Source: Streptomyces nojiriensis
GTDB lineage: Bacteria > Actinomycetota > Actinomycetes > Streptomycetales > Streptomycetaceae
NCBI RefSeq assembly: GCF_017639205.1
Contig: NZ_CP071139.1
Coordinates: forward strand, 6,633,501-6,697,500
Length of the DNA: 64,000 bases
Direction of reading: 5' to 3'
The translations under genes were made by a program, and so were the position numbers. Below the pieces are notes generated by a model that searched no databases, had not been told where the DNA came from, and saw only the letters and a program-made list of their open reading frames with translations. Positions 34,393-42,294 of the stretch are shown here, in pieces; the first letter of the stretch is position 1; each line of letters opens with the position of its first letter.

Positions 34393-35100
34393 TCAGCGCG
34401 CAGCGGTGGCGCGACGGACGGCCCGCATCCGGCGGACGTAGGCGGGACGCCCGACGGTGTGCCACAGCAGGCGCCCGGCGAGGGGCAGCGCGGCGAGCAT
34501 CGACGCGCGCTCGGCCCGGTCGGCGTCCTCCAGGACCATCCCGAGGAAGAACAGCAGCTTGGGCTTGGGCGTGCTGGTCAGGAAGTGCTCGCCCAGCCGG
34601 TCCCACTCGTACGCGGACAGGTGGCGGGCTGCGAGCGGCAGGAGCGATTCCTCCTCGTCGGCCAGGTGTTCCAGCAGCACGGTCCGGTGCTCGGCGAGGA
34701 CCGACACGAGCGTGTCGCGTTCGGCTTCCCCGGCCCGGCCCTCCCAGGCGGGCAGCGCCTCCTCGGCGGCCGTGAGACTCGCGGCCACCCGCTCGTGCTG
34801 GGCCTCCATGCGCAGGACGAGATCCGCTTCGAGGTCGACCCGGGCCATCAGCGGGGGCCACAGGTACGCGTCCTCGCCGTGGTGGTGGCCCGTCAGACCG
34901 AGCCGGTAGTCGCGGAAGTGGTCCCCGAGGAGCCGCGCCCGCGCCGTGTCGCCGGGGGCCACCGCGGCGATCAGCTCGACCAGCAGGCGCGCCTCGCGGC
35001 GCAGGCCGCGGTGGATGACCACCATCTCGTGGGTGTTCGGCCGGGCCGTGCTCCGCTGCGATCGCGGTGCTCGTGCCGTCAGTGGCAGCGTCGTCTTCAT
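34393..35100 (-). CDS. Hemerythrin-domain protein
   Basis: A 235-residue protein with a four-helix hemerythrin domain at about 25-165. Iron-ligand-type residues occur in the right order: His24 (NTHEMVVIHRG), HHHGEDAYLWPPL (about 72-84), EAQHERV (about 100) and LLEHLADEEESLLPL (about 143-157). Such proteins bind a di-iron site and sense or carry O2 or NO. The C-terminal 60 residues hold a mildly hydrophobic stretch (KLLFFLGMVLEDADR) and a basic end. It is the first gene of a minus-strand operon, 118 bp from the divergent SARP gene whose repeat array may affect both. Confidence 0.85.
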   Translation of the reverse strand: MKTTLPLTARAPRSQRSTARPNTHEMVVIHRGLRREARLLVELIAAVAPGDTARARLLGDHFRDYRLGLTGHHHGEDAYLWPPLMARVDLEADLVLRMEAQHERVAASLTAAEEALPAWEGRAGEAERDTLVSVLAEHRTVLLEHLADEEESLLPLAARHLSAYEWDRLGEHFLTSTPKPKLLFFLGMVLEDADRAERASMLAALPLAGRLLWHTVGRPAYVRRMRAVRRATAAR

Positions 35101-35122
35101 GGGAAGAGACTCGGCGTCGGCA

Positions 35123-35155
35123 CATGGAGGGCTCTTGGAAGGTACTTGGAAGGTT
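35123..35155. promoter_or_regulatory. Three tandem 11-bp repeats, SARP-type operator
   Basis: Contiguous units CATGGAGGGCT, CTTGGAAGGTA and CTTGGAAGGTT, each exactly 11 bp (one helical turn). SARP regulators bind direct heptamer repeats at 11-bp spacing near the -35 region. The array lies 64 bp before a SARP-domain gene's ATG and 22 bp from the hemerythrin start. Autoregulation is inferred. Confidence 0.65.
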
Positions 35156-35218
35156 CCGTCACGTCATCCGGCCCAGGGCGGGCCGGAGTTGACCGATGCG
35201 GCGTACGTTGGTGGAGTC

Positions 35219-38200
35219 ATGGTCCACATACGCGTACTCGGCTCCTTCGCGGCCGAGCGGGACGGCGAGGCGATCCCGCTCGGCGGCCACCGCCAGCGCT
35301 CCGTACTGGCCCTGCTCGTATCGGCGCGCGGCCGGGTCGTGTCCGTCGACCGGATGATCGAGGAGCTCTGGCAGGGGGCGCCGCCCGCCCGGGCCGTCGC
35401 CTCGCTCCAGGCGTACGTCTCCAACCTGCGCCGCCTCCTCGAACCGGGCCGGGCCCCGCGCACTCCCGCCCGGCTGCTGGTGAGCACGCCGCCCGGGTAC
35501 GCGCTGCGGCTTCCCGAGGACGCCGTCGACGCCTGGCGCTTCGAGCGGCTGCTCGGCCGGGCCCGCGAGGCCCTGCACGCCGAGCCGGACACCGCCGGAG
35601 CCCTGCTCCGCGAGGCGCTGGCGCTGTGGCAGGGGCCGGCGTACGCGGAGACGGCCGACGAGCCGTGGACCCACGCCGAGATCATGCGGCTCGGCGAGCT
35701 GCGGCTGGCCGCCCGCGAACTCGGCATCGCCGCCGGGCTGCGGGGCGGCGGCGACATCGCCGGGGCGGTCGCCGAGGCCGCGCTGCTGACCCGGGAAGAG
35801 CCGCTGCGGGAGGAGGCCTGGCGGCTGCACGCCCTCGCACTGTGGGCGGCGGGCCGGCAGGCCGACGCGCTCTCGGTGCTGCGCCGGGCCAGGAAGGTAC
35901 TCGCAGACGAGGTGGGACTGGATCCCGGCGCCGCCCTGGTCGAGCTGGAGAAGGCGGTGCTGGCCCAGGACGGCCGGGTGCTGCGCGAGGCCACGCGACC
36001 ACCGGAGCCTGTGCCGCATGCGCAGCCCGTACCGCGTGCGCCTGAGGTGTCCGGCGCGTTGGCCGCCACCGGGGCCGAGCTGTTCGTCGGGCGCGAGGAG
36101 GAACTGGAGCGGCTGACGGTGGCGGCGCACCGGGCCCGCACGGCCGGCCCCGGCGTCGCACTGGTCACCGGCGAGGCCGGGATGGGCAAGTCGGCGCTGC
36201 TGCACGCCCTCGGCGACCGGCTCCGCGCCGAAGGCTGGCTCGTCGCCTTCGGGCGCACCACCGACGCCGAGGGCGCGCCACCCGCCTGGGCCTGGGTCGA
36301 AGCACTGCGCGCCGTCGCGGCGACCGCCCCGCCCGGGCCCGCGGTGGCCGCCGCGCTGGCGCCCCTGCTGGCCGAGGGCGCTCCCGTCACCGGCCGTGCG
36401 CCCCTCGGCGAGGACGTCGCCGCCGGGCGGTTCCGGCTGCACCGCGCCGTCGGCCGGTGGCTGGGGGAGGCCGCGGGCGGGCGGCCCGTCGCCGTCGTCC
36501 TGGACGACCTGCACTGGGCCGACGCCGAGACACTGGCGCTGCTGTCGGGCGCGGCCGACCTCGCCCCGGGTACCGCGCTGCTCCTCGTGGGGGCGTACCG
36601 GCCGGAGGACACGGACGGCCCGCTCGACGACGCCCTGGCCGGACTGGCACGGCGTGCACCGGCCCGGATCGCGCTGCGCGGCCTGACCGAGGAGGCCGTG
36701 GCCGAGGTGGTCCGTGCCGTGGGCGGCCCGCAGGTCGACGCGGAGGTCATGACCGCGCTGGCCGAACGCACGGGAGGCAACCCCTTCTACGTCCGGGAGA
36801 GCGCCAGGCTGCTGGGCAGCGAGGGCTCGCTCGTGGCACTGTCCGAGGTGCCCGAGGGCGTACGGGACGTGCTGCGTCGGCGGCTCGGACGTCTCCCCGA
36901 GGCGGTGGTGGGCGTCCTGCGCCTGGCCGCGGTGGCCGGCCGGGAGTGCGGCGTCGAGGTCCTGGTCGGGGCGGCGGACACCGGCGAGGACGGGGTACTG
37001 GGCGCCCTGGAGGCCGGGCTGCTCGCCGGGCTGCTGGCCGAGCCCGAGCCCGGGCGGGTCCGGTTCGCCCACGTGCTGGTACGCGACACCCTGCTGGCGG
37101 ACCTCAGCCGGCTGCGCTCCTCGCGGATGCACGGCCGGATCGCGGCCTGCCTGGAGCGGCTCGCCCCGGACGACGTCTCCGCGCTGGCCCACCACCACGT
37201 ACGCGCGGCCTCCTCGGCGACGGCGGCGAAGGCGGTCGCGTACTGCCTGCGGGCCGCCCGGCTCGCAGAGAGCCGGTTCGCCCATGACGTGGCCGCCGCG
37301 CTGCTCGCCGAGGCGGTGGAGTGCTTCGAGCGGGTGCCCGCGGGGTCCGGCGGCGACCGGGACGCCGAGCGCGCCGAGCTGCTGGGCCGGCTGGTGCGGG
37401 CCCAGGTGCGGGCGGGGGCGGTCATGGCGGCCCGTACGACCCGGCGTACGGCGATCGACCGCGCGGTCGGCGCCGGCCGGGACGACCTGCTGATCGCGGC
37501 GTTCACGGCATGGACCGAGCCGACGCCGTGGCAGACGCGGCCCTACGGCGTGGTCGACGGACCGGTGGTGGAGCTGCTGGAGCGCCTGCTGGCGCGGCCC
37601 GGACACGAACCCGCCGTACGGTGCGGGCTGCTGGGCGCGTACGCCGCCGAGCTGTCCGACGCCAAGGTGGCGGGCGTACGGGCGGCGGCCCGCGAGGCGC
37701 TCGCCCTCGCGGAGGGCACCGGGGACCCCGCGCTGCGGGCGGGGGCGCTCGCGGCGCTGGCCAAGGAACTCGACGCCGACCTGGAATGGCCCGAACGCGC
37801 GGCGCTGGGAGGCGAACTCGAACGGATCGGCGCCGCGCACGAGCTCCCCGGCCACCAGTGGTACGGGATGTTCGTCCGCTCCACGGCGCTGGCCGCCGAG
37901 GGCGAAGTGGCCGGCGCCCGCCGGCTCGTGGAACGCTGGACACGGTTCGCGCGGACCTACCGGATGCCCGGACCGGGCGCCGTCGGCGAGACGGTCGAGG
38001 CGACCTGGGCCCATGTCGAGGGGCGGTTCGAGGAGGCGGAGCACCTCTACCGGCAGGCGGCCGCGCGGATGGCCCGGCAGGGATCCCCGCACGCGGAGGG
38101 GATCCTGGCGGTCGCGATCGCGACGCTGCGGGTGAGCCAGGGGCGGCTCGCGCAGTCGCTGCCGTGGCTGCGGCAGGTGTACGCGGCCTTCGGCCCGCCG

Positions 38201-38560
38201 GCCGGGGACCTGCTCGCGGTCGCGCTGGCCGCCGCGGGTGAGGAGCGGGAGGCCCGCGAAGTCCTCGACCGGGCGGGACCGCTGCGGACGGACTACTTCT
38301 TCAAGGTCTTCGCGACCTTCCGGGCGATGACCCTGGTCATGCTCGGGGAACGGGCGGGCGCCGAGGAGTTGTACGCGGCCCTGCTGCCCTACCGGGACGC
38401 CCCGCCGCCCTCCTCCGGGTTCACCGTGGCGGTCCGCCCGGTGGCCCGCACCCTGGGCGAGCTGGCCGTGCTGCTGGGCCGCGAGGACGAGGCCGCCGGC
38501 CACTTCGCGCGCGCGGCGGCCATCGCCGAGCGGTGGCACAGCCCGTGGGGAGCCGCCTGA
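35219..38560 (+). CDS. AfsR/SARP-family regulator with ATPase and TPR-like region
   Basis: A 1113-residue regulator. Domain order: OmpR-type winged helix (about 1-97; SVLALLVSARGRVVSVDRMIEELW), BTAD (about 102-247; WRFERLLGRAREAL), Pro-rich linker (260-280), then an AAA/NB-ARC-like ATPase with Walker A TGEAGMGKS (317-325) and Walker B VAVVLDDLHWAD (about 427), and a long helical repeat region to the end (TPR-like, for example AEHLYRQAAARMARQG). It resembles large SARPs and LuxR-type (LAL) ATPases that activate secondary metabolism, but no biosynthetic cluster is adjacent. The target is therefore unknown. ATG 35219 has GGTGGAG upstream. Confidence 0.9.
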   Translation: MVHIRVLGSFAAERDGEAIPLGGHRQRSVLALLVSARGRVVSVDRMIEELWQGAPPARAVASLQAYVSNLRRLLEPGRAPRTPARLLVSTPPGYALRLPEDAVDAWRFERLLGRAREALHAEPDTAGALLREALALWQGPAYAETADEPWTHAEIMRLGELRLAARELGIAAGLRGGGDIAGAVAEAALLTREEPLREEAWRLHALALWAAGRQADALSVLRRARKVLADEVGLDPGAALVELEKAVLAQDGRVLREATRPPEPVPHAQPVPRAPEVSGALAATGAELFVGREEELERLTVAAHRARTAGPGVALVTGEAGMGKSALLHALGDRLRAEGWLVAFGRTTDAEGAPPAWAWVEALRAVAATAPPGPAVAAALAPLLAEGAPVTGRAPLGEDVAAGRFRLHRAVGRWLGEAAGGRPVAVVLDDLHWADAETLALLSGAADLAPGTALLLVGAYRPEDTDGPLDDALAGLARRAPARIALRGLTEEAVAEVVRAVGGPQVDAEVMTALAERTGGNPFYVRESARLLGSEGSLVALSEVPEGVRDVLRRRLGRLPEAVVGVLRLAAVAGRECGVEVLVGAADTGEDGVLGALEAGLLAGLLAEPEPGRVRFAHVLVRDTLLADLSRLRSSRMHGRIAACLERLAPDDVSALAHHHVRAASSATAAKAVAYCLRAARLAESRFAHDVAAALLAEAVECFERVPAGSGGDRDAERAELLGRLVRAQVRAGAVMAARTTRRTAIDRAVGAGRDDLLIAAFTAWTEPTPWQTRPYGVVDGPVVELLERLLARPGHEPAVRCGLLGAYAAELSDAKVAGVRAAAREALALAEGTGDPALRAGALAALAKELDADLEWPERAALGGELERIGAAHELPGHQWYGMFVRSTALAAEGEVAGARRLVERWTRFARTYRMPGPGAVGETVEATWAHVEGRFEEAEHLYRQAAARMARQGSPHAEGILAVAIATLRVSQGRLAQSLPWLRQVYAAFGPPAGDLLAVALAAAGEEREAREVLDRAGPLRTDYFFKVFATFRAMTLVMLGERAGAEELYAALLPYRDAPPPSSGFTVAVRPVARTLGELAVLLGREDEAAGHFARAAAIAERWHSPWGAA

Positions 38561-38583
38561 CGCCCCCAGCCGCCCGACGTCAG

Positions 38584-38667
38584 GGGCCGGAGCCCGGGCG
38601 GGGTGAGCCTGAGCCCCGGCGGGGTGGGCCTGAGCCCCGGCGGGGTGGGCCGGAGTCCGGGCGGGGC
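38584..38667. repeat. Four tandem 21-bp repeats between convergent genes
   Basis: Four contiguous 21-bp units (38584, 38605, 38626, 38647), consensus beginning GGGCCTGAGCCCCGGC, with 1-5 differences among them. Each unit contains a GCCCCGGCGGGG near-palindrome. They fill the gap between the SARP and citrate synthase stops and may act as a terminator. Confidence 0.85.
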
Positions 38668-38674
38668 GGGCCCG

Positions 38675-39910
38675 TCACGGCATCGGCCGGGGCGGGCGGG
38701 GCCCGTGGTACTGCCCGCTCGGCCGCATCCGCAGCGGCCGCTCCTGGTACTCCTCCAGGGCGTGCGCCATCCAGCCCGCCGTACGGGCGACCGCGAAGAC
38801 CGTCTCCCCGGCCTCGGCCGGCATCCCGCACGACACCGTCAGCACGGCCAGCGCCAGGTCCACATTGGCGTGCAGCCCGCCCTGCCGGGCCATCACCGCA
38901 GCCACCTCGCGTGCCGCGCCCAGCGCCGGACCGGCCTGTTCCAGCGCTTCCAGCCGGGCGAAGAGCACCCGTGCGCGCGGATCCTCGCCCTGGTACAGCC
39001 GGTGGCCGAGCCCGGGGACCCGCCGTCCCGCCCGCAGGTACTCCGCCACCACCGGCGCGGCCCCGCCCTGTTCCAGCACCTCCACCAGCATCCGGTGCGC
39101 GAGCCGTCCGGCCGCGCCGTGCAGCGGGCCCTCCAGGACGCCGAGCCCGGCGGACACCGCCGCGTACGGATGGGCCCGCGCGGAGGCGGCCACCCGTACG
39201 GCCAGGGTCGAGGCGGCCAGGTCGTGGTCGACCAGCAGGGCCAGCGCGAGGTCCAGCACGGCCAGCGCGTCCGGGTCCGGCTCCCGCTCCGTCAGCCGTG
39301 ACCACAACTGCCGGGCGATCCGGCCGTCCCCGGCCCATCGGGCCGTGCCCACCGCCGGCAGCGCGCCGACCAGCGTGGGGATCAGGGCGCGCGCGGAGCC
39401 GAGTACCGCCTCCTCGGACAGGTCGAAGCGCAGCGGATCCGCCACCGCGGCGGCGGCGACGGCCACCCGCAACCGGTCGATGGGGCCGCCGTGTTCCGGC
39501 AGCGCGGCCACCGCCCGCCGGGCCGCCTCCAGGGTCTGCGGGGGCGCGGTGAACCGGGCCCCGGGCGTGAGGGTGCCCGTCCAGAGCCACTCGGCGACCT
39601 CCTCGTAGCGGTACCGGGAGGCCAGCTCCACGGCGTCCACGCCGCGGAAGTAGTACCGGTCGGGCTCGATGAGGGTGAGTGCCGTACGGACGGACAGTTC
39701 CCCGGTGGGGGCCGCCGCCTCGCGCCGGCTCCGCCGGGCCAGGGCCTCCACCTCGGCGGCGTCGAAGCTGCTGCCCCGCCCGGCGGGATCGCGGCGGCTG
39801 CTCAGCTGGCCCCGGCTGACGTACGCGTAGACCGTCGCCGGTTTCACCCCGAGTGCACGGGCCGCCTCCTGCGTGCTGAGCCTGCGCCCGCTGTCCGTCT
39901 GGTCGCTCAT
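38675..39910 (-). CDS. Citrate synthase-family protein with N-terminal HTH
   Basis: A 411-residue protein. Residues 9-60 form a MerR/excisionase-like HTH (LSTQEAARALGVKPATVYAYVSRGQLSSRRDP), not part of ordinary citrate synthases. Residues 75-400 are a citrate synthase with the catalytic triad in place: His264 (GPLHG), His303 (GLGHRLYQGEDPR) and Asp351 (NVDLALA). It may condense acetyl- or propionyl-CoA with oxaloacetate, or bind DNA with metabolite control. The start is ATG 39910, 6 nt after a TAGGGT box. It is divergent from a second citrate synthase across an 80-bp AT-rich gap. Confidence 0.9.
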   Translation of the reverse strand: MSDQTDSGRRLSTQEAARALGVKPATVYAYVSRGQLSSRRDPAGRGSSFDAAEVEALARRSRREAAAPTGELSVRTALTLIEPDRYYFRGVDAVELASRYRYEEVAEWLWTGTLTPGARFTAPPQTLEAARRAVAALPEHGGPIDRLRVAVAAAAVADPLRFDLSEEAVLGSARALIPTLVGALPAVGTARWAGDGRIARQLWSRLTEREPDPDALAVLDLALALLVDHDLAASTLAVRVAASARAHPYAAVSAGLGVLEGPLHGAAGRLAHRMLVEVLEQGGAAPVVAEYLRAGRRVPGLGHRLYQGEDPRARVLFARLEALEQAGPALGAAREVAAVMARQGGLHANVDLALAVLTVSCGMPAEAGETVFAVARTAGWMAHALEEYQERPLRMRPSGQYHGPRPPRPMP

Positions 39911-39916
39911 GACGAA

Positions 39917-39922
39917 CACCCT
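39917..39922 (-). promoter_or_regulatory. -10 box TAGGGT of HTH-citrate synthase
   Basis: Minus-strand TAGGGT ends 6 nt before ATG 39910 with no Shine-Dalgarno: a leaderless-type promoter. A TTGACT (39948-39943) lies 20 nt upstream, a long but usable -35. Confidence 0.5.
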
Positions 39923-39929
39923 ACAGATA

Positions 39930-39975
39930 GATGGATGTGTTGAGTCAATCAATATTGACAGCGATTGAATCCATC
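39930..39975. promoter_or_regulatory. Nested dyads between the two citrate synthase genes
   Basis: Outer arms GATGGAT (39930-39936) and ATCCATC (39969-39975) enclose GTCAAT (39944-39949) and ATTGAC (39954-39959), with nearly coincident centres (39952.5 and 39951.5). The stretch is strikingly AT-rich for this genome. It is a plausible binding site for the HTH-citrate synthase or another regulator of both genes. Confidence 0.55.
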
Positions 39976-39990
39976 ATGGATGGTCGATCC

Positions 39991-41142
39991 ATGAACACCA
40001 CCTTGGAAGTACCCCGCGGCCTCGCGGGAGTCGTGGTCACCGAAACCGGGCTGGGCGACGTCCGGGGCCGGGAGGGCTTCTACCACTACCGCCAGTACTC
40101 GGCCGTCGAGCTCGCCGCCACCCGCAGCTTCGAGGACGTGTGGCACCTGATGTTCCGCGGCACGCTCCCGGCGGACGCCGCCGAGCGCGCCGCCTTCACG
40201 GCCGAGATCGCCCCCCTGCGCCGCCTGCCCGAGGAGGTCCGGGACGCCCTGCCGGCCCTGGCCCGGGCCACCCGGCTCTCCGGCCCCCTGTCCGGGCTGC
40301 GCACCGCGCTCTCGCTGCTCGGCGCCTGTGCCGGCTTCCGGCCGGTCTACGACCTCGACCCCGGCCGCCGGGCCGCCGATGCGCTGGCCGCCTGCGCCGC
40401 CGTCCCTACCCTGCTGACGGCCTTGCACCGGCTGGGGCAGGGCCTGGAGCCGGTGGAGCCGCGCGAGGACCTCCCGTACGCCGCCAACTACCTCTACATG
40501 CTGACCGGCCGGGAACCCGACCCGGTCCGGGCCCGCGCGGTCGAGCGGTACCTGATGTCCACCGTCGACCACGGCTTCAACGCCTCGACGTTCACCGCCC
40601 GGGTGATCGCCTCCACCGGCGCCGATGTCGTCGCCTGCCTGACCGGGGCGATCGGCGCCCTCTCCGGCCCCCTGCACGGCGGTGCCCCCAGCCGGGCCCT
40701 GGACACCCTCGACGCCATCGGGACCGTGGACCGGATCGGGCCGTGGATCCGCGAGCGGGTCCTGGCGGGCGACCGGATCATGGGCTTCGGGCACCCCGTC
40801 TACCGCACCGAGGACCCCCGCTCCCGCATGCTGCGCGAGATCGCCCTCCAGTTCGGCGGTCCCCTCGTGGACTTCGCCGTCGAGGTCGAACGCCAGGTCG
40901 AGGAGATCCTCGCCGAACTGAAGCCCGGCCGGGAGCTGCACACCAACGTGGAGTTCTACGCGGGCGTGGTCATGGAGCTCTGCGGGCTCCCGCGCGAGAT
41001 GTTCACACCGACGTTCTGCGCGGCCCGCGTCGTCGGCTGGAGCGCGAACATCCTCGAGCAGGCCACCGATTCGAAGATCATCCGGCCGGCCGCCCGGTAC
41101 ACCGGCCCCACCCCGCCCCACACGGTGCCGCCCCTGCACTGA
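39991..41142 (+). CDS. Citrate/2-methylcitrate synthase family protein
   Basis: A 383-residue type II citrate synthase without the N-terminal HTH of its neighbour. His229 (LSGPLHGGA) and His268 (GFGHPVYRTEDPRS) match two catalytic residues. The third, usually Asp in an NVDFY motif, is Glu321 (HTNVEFYAG). Arg residues for oxaloacetate binding are plausible (RTEDPRSRM; ARVVGW). It could serve the citric acid cycle, methylcitrate cycle or a secondary pathway. The start is ATG 39991 with GGATGG upstream; ATG 39976 is possible. Divergent from the HTH-citrate synthase, with which it probably shares control. Confidence 0.88.
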   Translation: MNTTLEVPRGLAGVVVTETGLGDVRGREGFYHYRQYSAVELAATRSFEDVWHLMFRGTLPADAAERAAFTAEIAPLRRLPEEVRDALPALARATRLSGPLSGLRTALSLLGACAGFRPVYDLDPGRRAADALAACAAVPTLLTALHRLGQGLEPVEPREDLPYAANYLYMLTGREPDPVRARAVERYLMSTVDHGFNASTFTARVIASTGADVVACLTGAIGALSGPLHGGAPSRALDTLDAIGTVDRIGPWIRERVLAGDRIMGFGHPVYRTEDPRSRMLREIALQFGGPLVDFAVEVERQVEEILAELKPGRELHTNVEFYAGVVMELCGLPREMFTPTFCAARVVGWSANILEQATDSKIIRPAARYTGPTPPHTVPPLH

Positions 41143-41153
41143 CGGAGTCTGGC

Positions 41154-41159
41154 TACGAT
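41154..41159 (+). promoter_or_regulatory. -10 box TACGAT, 7 nt before start
   Basis: TACGAT ends 7 nt before the GTG of the CobW-family gene, inside the 24-bp gap after citrate synthase. No Shine-Dalgarno and no clear -35 are seen; a leaderless transcript is inferred. Confidence 0.45.
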
Positions 41160-41166
41160 CGACCGG

Positions 41167-42261
41167 GTGAACAGCAGGCAGCCCATCCCCGTCGTCGTCC
41201 TGGCCGGTTTCCTCGGATCCGGCAAGACCACCGTGCTGAACCACCTCCTCGCCGGCCGCGGGGGCACCCGCATCGGGGTCGTCGTCAACGACTTCGGATC
41301 GATCGAGGTCGACGCGATGTCGGTGGCCGGACAGGTCGGGGACTCCATGGTCTCCCTCGGCGGCGGCTGCCTGTGCTGCGCCGTCGACGGCAGCGAACTC
41401 GACGCGTACCTGGAGAAGCTCTCCGCCCCCGCCCACCGCATCGACGTGATCGTCATCGAGGCGAGCGGACTGGCCGAGCCCCAGGAGATGATCCGGATGC
41501 TCATGGCCAGCGAGAATCCCGCCATCCGCTACGGCGGGATGGTGGAGGTCGTGGACGCCGCCGAATTCGACGCCACCCGGACCAGACACCCGGAGACCGA
41601 CCGCCACCTCGCCGTCGCGGACCTGGTGGTACTCAACAAGACCGACCGCGTGGACGCGGCCGAGCGGGCCCGGATCGAGCGGGAGCTCGCCGTGCTCTGC
41701 GCCCCGGGCACCCCCGTCGTCGGCGCCGACCACGGGCGGATCGACCCGGAGCTGCTCTTCGACCGCAGGCCCTGGACCGAGACCCGCGGGCAGCTCTCCT
41801 TCGAGGACCTGCTCGCGGAGGCCGACGGCGACGAGCACGGCCACGACCGCTGCGGCCACGCGCACGCCGCTTACGAGAGCACGGAGTTCACCTCCGAGCA
41901 GGCCCTGTCCCCGCGCCGGTTCATCGACTTCCTCGACCGGCGTCCGGCCGGGCTCTACCGGATCAAGGGCTTCGTCCACTTCGGCGTACCCGGGCACCAG
42001 GAGTGCTACGAGGTCCACGCGGTCGGCCGCTTCCTCCGCTTCGCCCCGAGGCCCTGGGGGCGGGGCGAGGCACGCCTGAGCCGGCTCGTCCTGATCGGCT
42101 CCGGCACCGACGGGCCGGGCCTGCTGCGCGAGCTGGAGGCCTGCCGCGAACCGGCCCCGCACGAGGCGCGCCCCGAGAGCATGTGGGGCGTACTGCGGTA
42201 CGTGGCCCGGCCCGCGGAGCCCGGGCACGAGTTTCCCGGGACCGGCCCGGACGAGACCTGA
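41167..42261 (+). CDS. CobW/COG0523-family metal-related GTPase
   Basis: A 364-residue G3E GTPase. Walker A is GFLGSGKTT (14-22), the family's metal-binding motif is Cys68-Leu-Cys70-Cys71 (GGCLCCAVDG), the acidic Walker B-like segment is VIVIEASGLAEP, and the guanine-specificity motif is LNKTD. A His-rich loop (DEHGHDRCGHAHAAY, about 219-233) precedes a CobW C-terminal domain (about 245-350). Such proteins deliver or insert Zn, Co or other metals; zinc-starvation versions are common. Which metal applies is unknown. It is convergent with the Mrr-TerD gene, across a short hairpin. Confidence 0.9.
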   Translation: MNSRQPIPVVVLAGFLGSGKTTVLNHLLAGRGGTRIGVVVNDFGSIEVDAMSVAGQVGDSMVSLGGGCLCCAVDGSELDAYLEKLSAPAHRIDVIVIEASGLAEPQEMIRMLMASENPAIRYGGMVEVVDAAEFDATRTRHPETDRHLAVADLVVLNKTDRVDAAERARIERELAVLCAPGTPVVGADHGRIDPELLFDRRPWTETRGQLSFEDLLAEADGDEHGHDRCGHAHAAYESTEFTSEQALSPRRFIDFLDRRPAGLYRIKGFVHFGVPGHQECYEVHAVGRFLRFAPRPWGRGEARLSRLVLIGSGTDGPGLLRELEACREPAPHEARPESMWGVLRYVARPAEPGHEFPGTGPDET

Positions 42262-42277
42262 GGGTGTCACCACCCTC
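42260..42277. terminator. Hairpin between convergent genes
   Basis: GAGGGTG/CACCCTC, 7-bp perfect stem with a TCAC loop, overlapping the CobW-family stop codon and 18 bp from the convergent gene's stop. Confidence 0.5.
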
Positions 42278-42294
42278 ACTCCGGACGAGACGGC

